In this document: positions 26,444 through 33,586 of the stretch, one piece after another
Numbering within the stretch: position 1 is the first letter of the stretch
Layout: every line of letters starts with the position of its first letter
Assembly (NCBI RefSeq): GCF_900112615.1
Contig: NZ_FOMK01000004.1
Location: 186,001-250,000 of the forward strand
DNA: 64,000 bases
Reading direction: 5' to 3'
Source of the DNA: Chitinophaga sp. CF118
GTDB lineage: Bacteria > Bacteroidota > Bacteroidia > Chitinophagales > Chitinophagaceae
The notes under the pieces: model-generated
Told to the model about the DNA's origin: nothing
Database searches by the model: none
Seen by the model: only the letters and a program-made list of their open reading frames with translations
Position numbers and translations under genes: made by a program

Positions 26444-27643
26444 ATGAAAAAAGCAAGATTTATCCTTATTCTTATTCTGTTTACACAAGCTTTATCTGCA
26501 CAAAAGTCCACACAAAAGATAGTTGTAAATGAATTTGCTGCAATAGACAAAAAAGCACTCGAACTGCCAGACTCTTTAACAAAAACTGCAGACGGTATTG
26601 CCGGCTACATAACGGCAAACTTTAAAAGTGATAAGGATAAGTCAAGGGCAATATTCATTTGGGTAGCCTCCAATATTCAGTATGACATAGAGAATATGTT
26701 CGCCATCAACTTCTACGAAAAAAAAGAAGAAAAGATCTCAAAACCATTAAGAACAAGAAAAGGTATTTGTGAAAACTATGCCGCATTGTTTAATGATATC
26801 TGTTCAAAATCCGGCATAAAATCTTATGTAATTGAGGGATATACAAAACAGAATGGTTTCACAGATTATATACCGCATGCATGGTGTGCTGCGCTAATAG
26901 ATACTTCCTGGTATATGTTTGATCCTACCTGGGGTTCAGGATATGTGAATGGAGGAAAGTTTTTTAAGAAAATCAATAACAGCTACTTCAAGGTAAGTCC
27001 GGTTATACTTATTAAATCTCATATCCCCTTCGACTATCTCTGGCAATTCCTGAATTATCCAATTACCAATCAGGAGTTCTACGAAGGAAAAACTCAACAG
27101 AATTTGTCCCACCCTTACTTTAACTATATTGATACGCTTCAATTATATGAAAAGCAAAACTATATAGAACAATTAGTTGCTTCCGGATACAGGGTTGAGA
27201 AGAATGGTGTTAAAAATTCTATGGTGTTTGACAGATTACAGCATATTAAGTTAGAGATTGAGAATGACAGGCAAAATAAAATTGTCCGCATCTATAATGC
27301 TGCTGGTGCGGATTATAACGAAGGGGTTAACTATTATAATGACTTTATTAATTACAGGAATAAGCAGTTTATACCTAAGAAAGAAGATCCTGAAATTCAG
27401 CAAATGATTGATGCAGCGGATAACAAGTTGAAAATAGCGAAGACTAAGCTGGCACAGATTCAGAATCCGGATGCCAATATAACAGCGATGATTACACAAC
27501 TGAATAAGTCTATCAGTGATATTGCTGTTCATGTAACTGAGCAACAGGCATGGTTAAATCTGTATTTAAGCAAAGGTAAGTCGGGAAGGAAGTCGATGTT
27601 CTATGACAGGAAAGTAACCTGGTTTGGCATTCCTATGAATTGA
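26444..27643 (+). CDS. Exported transglutaminase-like domain protein
   Basis: The 399-residue protein has a signal peptide ending near LSAQ. The transglutaminase-like/cysteine-protease core is intact: Cys109 in RKGICENYA, His145 in IPHAW and Asp160 in MFDPTWG. The C-terminal third is helical and coiled (AADNKLKIAKTKLAQI). Such domains act as peptidases or crosslinking enzymes; the target is unknown. The gene stands alone, divergent from ligase D and followed by a strong palindromic terminator. Confidence 0.85.
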   Translation: MKKARFILILILFTQALSAQKSTQKIVVNEFAAIDKKALELPDSLTKTADGIAGYITANFKSDKDKSRAIFIWVASNIQYDIENMFAINFYEKKEEKISKPLRTRKGICENYAALFNDICSKSGIKSYVIEGYTKQNGFTDYIPHAWCAALIDTSWYMFDPTWGSGYVNGGKFFKKINNSYFKVSPVILIKSHIPFDYLWQFLNYPITNQEFYEGKTQQNLSHPYFNYIDTLQLYEKQNYIEQLVASGYRVEKNGVKNSMVFDRLQHIKLEIENDRQNKIVRIYNAAGADYNEGVNYYNDFINYRNKQFIPKKEDPEIQQMIDAADNKLKIAKTKLAQIQNPDANITAMITQLNKSISDIAVHVTEQQAWLNLYLSKGKSGRKSMFYDRKVTWFGIPMN

Positions 27644-27722
27644 GTTAATACGTGTTCTTTTTCACCGGAGCCCTTAAATGGAGCCTGGATAAACTTCTGT
27701 TTAAGCAATAATTCTTAAAAAC

Positions 27723-27748
27723 CAGGGCGACTAAATTTAGTCGCCCTG
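27723..27748. terminator. 26-bp perfect palindrome, bidirectional terminator
   Basis: CAGGGCGACTAAA and its exact reverse complement abut at 27723-27748, between convergent genes, with an A-run before and a T-rich stretch after. It should terminate the transglutaminase-like gene and probably the sigma-factor gene on the other strand. Confidence 0.75.
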
Positions 27749-27753
27749 ATTTG

Positions 27754-28620
27754 TTATGCCTCAATATTTAACATCCCTTCTAAACCTTTCAATTTATCAG
27801 GATCCAATATGGTGTTGATCTGCAAGATCTTCGAATCTGCAAATGAAATATTAAATACCTGGCAAACATAAAGTTTATCGTTCTTATAATAAAGAAACGC
27901 CGGCTGATGATTGATCCACTTAAATACAATATTAAAGGTCGTTTGATAACGATGATAGATCATTGTAACCAGTTCTGCGGTATCAACAGCACCAAGACAA
28001 ATCTCTTTCACCAGACTCACCTTACCTCCGCCATCAGCATAGAAGGCAATGTCCTGAGACAACATGCTTTCCAGCTTTTGGGTATCCCGTTTACGAATGG
28101 CTTCGATATAGTTTTCGAGCAACACAGCAGCATGGGCATTCTGCTCAATTGTGCGGGAAGCTGCTGCCGGTTTAAAAAGCTTGGCCTTACTTCTGCTTAA
28201 TAACTTGCGGGAATGCTCCTCTGTGACAGACAACACTTCGGCAATTTCCTGATGCGAATAATCAAAACTTTCCTTGAGGATAAAGACCGCCCTTTCTGTC
28301 GCATTTAACTTTTCCAGTAACAGCATCAGAGAATACGACAGGATATCCTTGAGATGGAGATTCTTATCCGCCTCATCATCCGTAGCAACAGGCTCCGGCA
28401 GCCATACGTCTGACTGCCGGGCGATTCTTTTATTCCTGTTTTTAGTATTGATAGCATGATTGATCACACTTTTGATCAGGTAGTTTTTCTCATTCTCAAT
28501 GCCTTCTTTATTGACAGCAAAGTGATTAGACATTACTTCCTGCACCGCATCCCGGGCATCTTCCACTGCGCCTAAAATATTGTACGCATATGGGAATAGA
28601 ATCTTTTGATATGCTTCCAT
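27754..28620 (-). CDS. ECF41-type sigma factor with C-terminal SnoaL-like domain
   Basis: The 288-residue protein has sigma-70 region 2 (about 1-65), region 4 (about 95-148) and a SnoaL-like C-terminal extension (about 165-285). The three signatures I associate with the ECF41 group are present: WLPEP at 73-77 in the linker, DGGGK at 196-200, and DPDKL at 273-277 in place of NPDKL. ECF41 factors have no separate anti-sigma protein; the fused extension modulates activity. They are typically linked to carboxymuconolactone-decarboxylase, oxidoreductase or epimerase genes, and exactly such a gene lies 9 bp upstream. Activity is probably directed at the promoter before that gene. Confidence 0.92.
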   Translation of the reverse strand: MEAYQKILFPYAYNILGAVEDARDAVQEVMSNHFAVNKEGIENEKNYLIKSVINHAINTKNRNKRIARQSDVWLPEPVATDDEADKNLHLKDILSYSLMLLLEKLNATERAVFILKESFDYSHQEIAEVLSVTEEHSRKLLSRSKAKLFKPAAASRTIEQNAHAAVLLENYIEAIRKRDTQKLESMLSQDIAFYADGGGKVSLVKEICLGAVDTAELVTMIYHRYQTTFNIVFKWINHQPAFLYYKNDKLYVCQVFNISFADSKILQINTILDPDKLKGLEGMLNIEA

Positions 28621-28629
28621 GTATCTAAA

Positions 28630-29082
28630 TTATGCAAACTGCCCTACCTTATAAGTACCAGGCACTATTTTGAACGTGATGTTGAGCTTATTCCAGCTAT
28701 TAACAGTCACGATTGCCAGTGTTAAATCTGCGATCTCCTGTTTGGAAAATAAAGGTGTCAGCGCATCGAATATACTGTCTGCTACATGACCCTTTATTAC
28801 CGCTTCAGCAAATGCCAGTCCGGCTCTTTCCTTATCTGTGTAATATGGGGTTTCTTCCCATGCAGCAAGAGAATATAAGCGCTGTTCTGTTTCTCCTGCG
28901 TGAATAGCATCTTTATGATGCATATCCAGGCAAAATGCACATCCATTGATCTGCGATACCCTGTAAGTTACTAATTCTACCAATTTAGGATCTAATCCTG
29001 ATTTTTTAAGGTAAGCTCCTGTTTTAAATAGTCCGTCAAAAAAAGCCGGTGTTATCTCTTCGTGGGCAATTCTCTGTTTCAT
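28630..29082 (-). CDS. Carboxymuconolactone decarboxylase/AhpD-like protein
   Basis: A 150-residue all-helical protein of the CMD/AhpD fold with the redox motif C48-x2-C51-x3-H55 (GCAFCLDMHHKDA). AhpD-like proteins use this pair in peroxide or thiol chemistry; true CMD enzymes lack it, so a redox role is likelier. The downstream ECF41-type sigma gene starts 9 bp after its stop, and this gene is the probable target of that sigma factor. Confidence 0.88.
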   Translation of the reverse strand: MKQRIAHEEITPAFFDGLFKTGAYLKKSGLDPKLVELVTYRVSQINGCAFCLDMHHKDAIHAGETEQRLYSLAAWEETPYYTDKERAGLAFAEAVIKGHVADSIFDALTPLFSKQEIADLTLAIVTVNSWNKLNITFKIVPGTYKVGQFA

Positions 29083-29125
29083 TTTTATTGATTTTGTAAT
29101 TGAAGAATATTTTTATCCCTAAGAA

Positions 29126-29152
29126 GACAAACCAGCGTTTTAAAACGTGACC
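29126..29152 (-). promoter_or_regulatory. Candidate ECF41-dependent promoter
   Basis: On the minus strand GGTCACG (29146-29152) is followed 16 bases later by TGTC (29126-29129). The ECF41 promoter as I recall it is TGTCACA at -35 and CGTC at -10. The core GTCAC and GTC agree, and the start codon is about 44 bases downstream. The match is partial. Confidence 0.4.
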
Positions 29153-29188
29153 AGATTCTCAATCTTTTTTCAAAATGAATTGAAAATA

Positions 29189-29201
29189 ATTGATAATCAA
29201 T
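29189..29201. promoter_or_regulatory. 13-bp palindrome upstream of the histidine kinase
   Basis: ATTGAT, one base, ATCAAT: a perfect short palindrome about 95 bases before the kinase start. It could be an operator; chance occurrence in AT-rich DNA is possible. Confidence 0.3.
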
Positions 29202-29295
29202 CACTTTTATTTAAACCACCAGAAAACAGAAATTCATCTGACTGATATAACTTACATTCGATTAAATATTTATATATTTCGGAGAGATTGTACCT

Positions 29296-31332
29296 ATGAA
29301 TGACTGGCCAACATTACCCAAACCTGCTATCAAAACAGGCAAACTACTGATATGTATATTGTTACTGTGGCAAACGGCTTTACCGCAGAAACATACCAAT
29401 ACTCCACCTCATATCATAGATAGCCTGCTGAGAGCCATTAAAAGAGCACCCTCTGATGCCTCCCGTGCAGAATTAATGATCCTGCTCGCTAAAAAGTTGC
29501 CAGCCAGAGACAGCCTGCTGTCAGTAAACTATTTCGAACAGGCTATCGATATTTATAACCGCAAAAAAAGTAAGATCGGCGTAGCCCGCACCTATTTCTC
29601 CATTGGTAGCTGGTATAATAATTCCGATAATCTTGAAGAAGCAGAGAGGTACTTCCTCCAGGCAAAAGATGTGCTGATAAAAGATACCTCAAAAGAAAGT
29701 CGCCGGTTACTGGCGATGACTAAAATAAATCTGGCTACTCTATTGGGAAATCAGGGACGTACTGAACAACAGGTAGAACAATATCTGCAATCCATTCCCC
29801 TGCTGGAAAAACTTGATGCACCAGATATCCTGGGTAATACCTACGATAATTTAGGCAATATTTTTTTTAATAAAGCACAATACAAAACTGCTGTTACTTA
29901 TTATCGCAAGAGTGTAGAGACTTATAAAGATTCGCCGCTTTATAGTTATCACATTGCCAGAAGACATTTGAGTCTGGCCAGTTGTATGTATTACATGGAC
30001 AGCCTGCCGCAGATGGAAAAATACCTGGTAAATGCAAAGAGGAAACTGGATCTAACAGGGGCAGATTCCATTGACCTTTGGGCTAATTATTATGAATACC
30101 GCGGACAGCTGGATGTAAAAAACCAACTGTATTACCATGCTACTTCCATGTTTAATAACGGTCTTTCCATTGCCCGGCGCTATCACTATAGTCATGCTAT
30201 CTGCAACAACCTTTACTCACTGGCAAAACTATACGTAAGGCTGGGGCAATATGACCAGGCAATGGAGCTGATGAAAGAATATGCGGCGCTATCCCTGACC
30301 CTTAAAGACTTTCCATTCCGGTTACATGCCCTGGATCTGATGGCCGACATCGCTTACAAACAGCATAACACGGATGAAGCTTATGACTTTCTCAGAAAGT
30401 ATCTCACACTATCTGATAGTTTGCAGGAAAAAGATGTGACACAAAAATTGCATGAACTGGAAGCCAGGTATCAGTCCTCAGAAAAAGAGAATCGTATTCT
30501 GCAGCTGCAGCATGAAAATGAAAGGCAGGAATTTGCATTGCAGAAGAACCGTTTATTATTAGCGCTGATGGGGGTAATCATGGTATCACTTGTGATAGTA
30601 GCCTCCTTAAGTTACCAGTTCTACCGCAATGGACGCAAGCTCCTTGAACAACAGCAAAAGCTGCACGCTTTTGAAGTAGAGCGCATCCGGCAGGAACACC
30701 AGATATCGCTCTTATCCGCCATGCTCGAAGGACAGGAACAGGAACGCACAAGGCTCGCACGCGATCTGCACGATGGCCTCGGCGGATTGCTTTCAGGTAT
30801 CAAACTGGAACTTTCTACCATCTCTCCTGCGCAGAAAGTATCCCGCATAAAAATACTGGTGGACAATACCATGCAACGCCTGGACGAAGCGATGGATGAA
30901 CTGCGCCGCATTGCCCGCAGCATGATGCCGGAGATCCTGATTAAATACGGACTGGGAGAAGCCACTGTTGAATATTGCCGCGGACTGAAAAAAACCGGTG
31001 TAAAAAATGTGGTATGCCAGGTGTTCAACTTTCAGACTACAATGGAACATGCCAGGCAGGTGGTACTGTACCGCATTATGCAGGAACTGGTTAATAATGC
31101 CGTAAAACATGCAGATGCAGAACAGATCCTGGTATTGCTTCAGCAAACAGGTGATACACTTTTCCTCACCGTAGAAGATGACGGTAAAGGATTTGATGTA
31201 GAAGCAGGCAGCAGGCTGAAAGGAGCCGGGCTAACCAATATCCAGGCCCGTGTGGATTTCCTGGGAGGAAAAATAGATATACAATCAGAAACAGGTACAG
31301 GTACTACCATTATAATTGAATGTACAATATGA
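29296..31332 (+). CDS. TPR-type sensor histidine kinase (HisKA_3/NarX-like)
   Basis: This 678-residue protein has a signal/leader segment, tetratricopeptide repeats (about 60-400), one membrane helix (about 418-440), a coiled segment, a HisKA_3 dimerisation domain with phospho-accepting His492 in ARDLHDGLGG, and a HATPase_c domain (about 585-678; NNAVKHADA and GAGLTNIQARVDFLGG). It should sense a periplasmic signal through the TPR region and phosphorylate the regulator encoded next, whose start overlaps its stop. The architecture is common in Bacteroidota, and no NarX-type nitrate-binding P-box is visible. Confidence 0.92.
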   Translation: MNDWPTLPKPAIKTGKLLICILLLWQTALPQKHTNTPPHIIDSLLRAIKRAPSDASRAELMILLAKKLPARDSLLSVNYFEQAIDIYNRKKSKIGVARTYFSIGSWYNNSDNLEEAERYFLQAKDVLIKDTSKESRRLLAMTKINLATLLGNQGRTEQQVEQYLQSIPLLEKLDAPDILGNTYDNLGNIFFNKAQYKTAVTYYRKSVETYKDSPLYSYHIARRHLSLASCMYYMDSLPQMEKYLVNAKRKLDLTGADSIDLWANYYEYRGQLDVKNQLYYHATSMFNNGLSIARRYHYSHAICNNLYSLAKLYVRLGQYDQAMELMKEYAALSLTLKDFPFRLHALDLMADIAYKQHNTDEAYDFLRKYLTLSDSLQEKDVTQKLHELEARYQSSEKENRILQLQHENERQEFALQKNRLLLALMGVIMVSLVIVASLSYQFYRNGRKLLEQQQKLHAFEVERIRQEHQISLLSAMLEGQEQERTRLARDLHDGLGGLLSGIKLELSTISPAQKVSRIKILVDNTMQRLDEAMDELRRIARSMMPEILIKYGLGEATVEYCRGLKKTGVKNVVCQVFNFQTTMEHARQVVLYRIMQELVNNAVKHADAEQILVLLQQTGDTLFLTVEDDGKGFDVEAGSRLKGAGLTNIQARVDFLGGKIDIQSETGTGTTIIIECTI

Positions 31333-31952
31333 TCAAGGTAATTGTTGTAGAAGACCACCCTATCATGGTGGAAGGGTTGAAAAATATACTACGCACTGAT
31401 GACGGCATTTCCCTGAATGGGGATTATGGCGATGGAAAAAGCGTGTTACTTGCACTTGATAAGGAGCAGCCGGATGTAATTCTGATGGATGTAAACCTGC
31501 CGGATGTGAGTGGAATTAACTTGTGTAAAGAGATCAAAAAGAAATATGAAGATATAAAGATCATTGCGCTGAGCATTCATGATGAACATCCTGTTATCCA
31601 TAGCATGTTACAGAACGGTGCCAGCGGATATGTACTGAAGAATGCACTTGGCACAGAAATCATTCATGCAATCTACGCTATCATGGATGGCGAACAATAT
31701 TTATGCAGCAGCACGCAGCAGGCATTGAAAAATGCAGATCAGGAATTGCTGAAAGCCATTCCACGCATCACCCGCAGAGAGAAAGAAATATTACATCTGA
31801 TAGGAAAAGGACTAACGACCATGCAGATAGCAGAACAATTATTCATCAGCACACATACGGTAGAAAGTCATCGTAAAAATCTGATGGAAAAATTTGGTGT
31901 GAATAACACAACTTCGGTTGTAAAACTGGCCACTGAATATAAGTTGCTATAA
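31329..31952 (+). CDS. NarL/FixJ-family response regulator
   Basis: A receiver domain (1-120) with phospho-acceptor Asp54 in ILMDVNLPD and a LuxR-type helix-turn-helix at about 145-205 (LTTMQIAEQLFISTHTVESHRKNLMEKFGV). The ATG at 31329 is chosen because it overlaps the kinase stop as ATGA, giving 207 residues; an ATG three codons earlier is possible. Its last six bases overlap the convergent Crp/Fnr gene. The DNA target is not identifiable; neighbouring nitrate genes are candidates by position. Confidence 0.93.
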   Translation: MIKVIVVEDHPIMVEGLKNILRTDDGISLNGDYGDGKSVLLALDKEQPDVILMDVNLPDVSGINLCKEIKKKYEDIKIIALSIHDEHPVIHSMLQNGASGYVLKNALGTEIIHAIYAIMDGEQYLCSSTQQALKNADQELLKAIPRITRREKEILHLIGKGLTTMQIAEQLFISTHTVESHRKNLMEKFGVNNTTSVVKLATEYKLL

Positions 31953-32642
31953 CATAGCTTCTTTTTCAAGCTGTTGTAATCTGTCAACATCATTAACAGC
32001 TATCGTTTTACCCGCAACAGCAATCACGTTCTCCTGGATCAGCTCACTCATTACCCGGAAGGCTGTTTCATAAGTAGTACCGGTATAGGAAGCAAGATCC
32101 TGCCGGCTTAATGTCATATTGATCGAACCATCTTCACTGCATCCAAATTTATTCCTTAATAACAGCAATGCATGTGCAATACGGCCCTTCACCGACATAT
32201 GTACCAGGTTACGGGTATTCTTTTCAGAATCCTGTAGTTCACGGGCATAAAACATCATGAGTTCATAGAGGAAAGCATGATTGACTTTAACTGATGCCTG
32301 GAAAAACTCCAGATCAATGAAGCAGAGCGTTACCGGTTCCAGAGCAGTAGCAGATACGGGGTACACCATCTCGCTCCCTACCCCCCTATGTCCTACAATA
32401 TCTCCTGCCTGGGCGAAGCGTACAATCAGTTCCTTCTCTTCACCCCAGTGTTTATGTACTTTTACTTTACCCGTGTAGATAAAATAGATTCCGTTTACCG
32501 GTTCTCCCTCCCGGAACAGTAGCTGTCCCTTTTTCAGAGTAAGATTCTTTCTGTTTGCTTTTACAGCAGGAAGCCATTCTTTTATACATAACCTGCATAA
32601 CATACAAGTGTGCAGATCGCAATCGTGCTTATCTTTCTTCAT
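31947..32642 (-). CDS. Crp/Fnr-family regulator with N-terminal cysteine cluster
   Basis: A 231-residue protein with a cyclic-nucleotide-type sensor domain (about 35-150; KGQLLFREGEPVNGIYFIYTGKVKV) and a C-terminal winged helix (about 160-225; LSRQDLASYTGTTYETAFRVMSELIQENVI). The first 20 residues hold four cysteines as C8-x4-C13-x2-C16-x2-C19, which could ligate an iron-sulfur cluster as in oxygen-sensing Fnr, although the spacing differs from E. coli Fnr. The gene overlaps the SUMT gene by 14 bases and faces the nirB operon, before which an Fnr-like palindrome lies. It is the likely regulator of nitrate/nitrite genes. Confidence 0.88.
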   Translation of the reverse strand: MKKDKHDCDLHTCMLCRLCIKEWLPAVKANRKNLTLKKGQLLFREGEPVNGIYFIYTGKVKVHKHWGEEKELIVRFAQAGDIVGHRGVGSEMVYPVSATALEPVTLCFIDLEFFQASVKVNHAFLYELMMFYARELQDSEKNTRNLVHMSVKGRIAHALLLLRNKFGCSEDGSINMTLSRQDLASYTGTTYETAFRVMSELIQENVIAVAGKTIAVNDVDRLQQLEKEAML

Positions 32643-33387
32643 TCCTTTTTATTAATTCCTGTACTGTTCCGGTCAGATCACGCAAACTGACCACTTCCCC
32701 GATTACAATTACTGCCGGATTAGCCATACCGGCATATTGTGATTTAAATACAATATCATTTACTGTACCTGTTACCATCTTTTCCCTTTCAGTTGTGCTA
32801 TCCTGTATAATGGCTACCGGCAAGTTACTTTTGCCATGCCTGGTAAATATTTCCATGATGGCTTCCAGGCGACTCATTGCCATTAATATAATAACAGTCG
32901 CAGAAGATTGGGCTGCCAGTTCAAGATCGGCAGAGATCCCCCCGGTAAGCGTAGTACCGGTCGTTACCCAGAAGCTCTCCGTAATACCACGGCTGGTAAG
33001 CGGGATCATCTGGCCGGCAGGGGCCGCCAATGCACTTGAAATACCCGGGATTACCTGTACCGGGATTCCTGCTGCCCTTGCGGCAGCAATTTCCTCTCCC
33101 GCCCGTCCAAATACAAAAGGATCCCCTCCTTTTAACCTCACCACATGCCCATGTGACAAAGCATACTCTACAATGAGGTGATTGATTTCCTGCTGAGATA
33201 ATGAATGACAACCATAACGTTTGCCAACAAATTTCAATACTGCACCTGGTTTGGCATATTTTAACAACGCCTCATTTACCAGGGCATCATACAGAATCAC
33301 ATCCGCCTCCCGGAGCGTATTTACCGCTTTCAGGGTAATTAATTCCGGATCACCTGGCCCGGCACCTACCAAAGATAAATATGCCAT
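32629..33387 (-). CDS. cobA: Uroporphyrinogen-III C-methyltransferase (SUMT)
   Basis: The 252-residue SAM-dependent enzyme methylates uroporphyrinogen III at C2 and C7 to give precorrin-2, the precursor of siroheme and cobalamin. Diagnostic pieces are VGAGPGDPELITLKA at the N-terminus, YDALVNEALL, VRLKGGDPFVFGRAGEE, VIPGISSALAAPA and the threonine-rich TTGTTLTGG. It is a stand-alone methyltransferase, without the CysG dehydrogenase/chelatase part, so that step must be elsewhere. Siroheme is needed by the NirB encoded divergently, and the gene overlaps the Crp/Fnr-family gene downstream. Confidence 0.93.
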   Translation of the reverse strand: MAYLSLVGAGPGDPELITLKAVNTLREADVILYDALVNEALLKYAKPGAVLKFVGKRYGCHSLSQQEINHLIVEYALSHGHVVRLKGGDPFVFGRAGEEIAAARAAGIPVQVIPGISSALAAPAGQMIPLTSRGITESFWVTTGTTLTGGISADLELAAQSSATVIILMAMSRLEAIMEIFTRHGKSNLPVAIIQDSTTEREKMVTGTVNDIVFKSQYAGMANPAVIVIGEVVSLRDLTGTVQELIKRNEER

Positions 33388-33586
33388 ATGAATATTATAA
33401 AAATAATTATATGATATGAATTGTTTAAATCACTATAAAAATAGAATACTTATTGCTAATTTCATGATGCAGATCATAAAAAGAGTATAAAATACAGTTG
33501 AACAGAAAATATTCTTCATATTAAGATTTTAATAATTTGAATAAGAGAAGAGATCAATCATCATTTTATCAATTAAATCCCTGGTC
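33388..33586. other. Shared divergent promoter region of SUMT-Crp and nirB operons
   Basis: 199 AT-rich bases between divergent starts. They contain the Fnr-like palindrome listed below. No strict TAnnTTTG element was seen on either strand. Confidence 0.5.
33464..33477. promoter_or_regulatory. Fnr/Crp-like operator
   Basis: ATGAT, four spacer bases, ATCAT: a perfect 5+4+5 inverted repeat with the geometry of the Fnr site TTGAT-N4-ATCAA. It is centred about 116 bases upstream of the nirB start and about 83 bases upstream of the divergent SUMT start. The product of the nearby Crp/Fnr-type gene is the natural candidate to bind it. Confidence 0.6.

Noticed and set aside
29296..31952. NarX/NarL nitrate-sensing system
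   Set aside because: The kinase belongs to the same HisKA_3 class, but it has TPR repeats and no nitrate-binding P-box, so nitrate sensing cannot be claimed.
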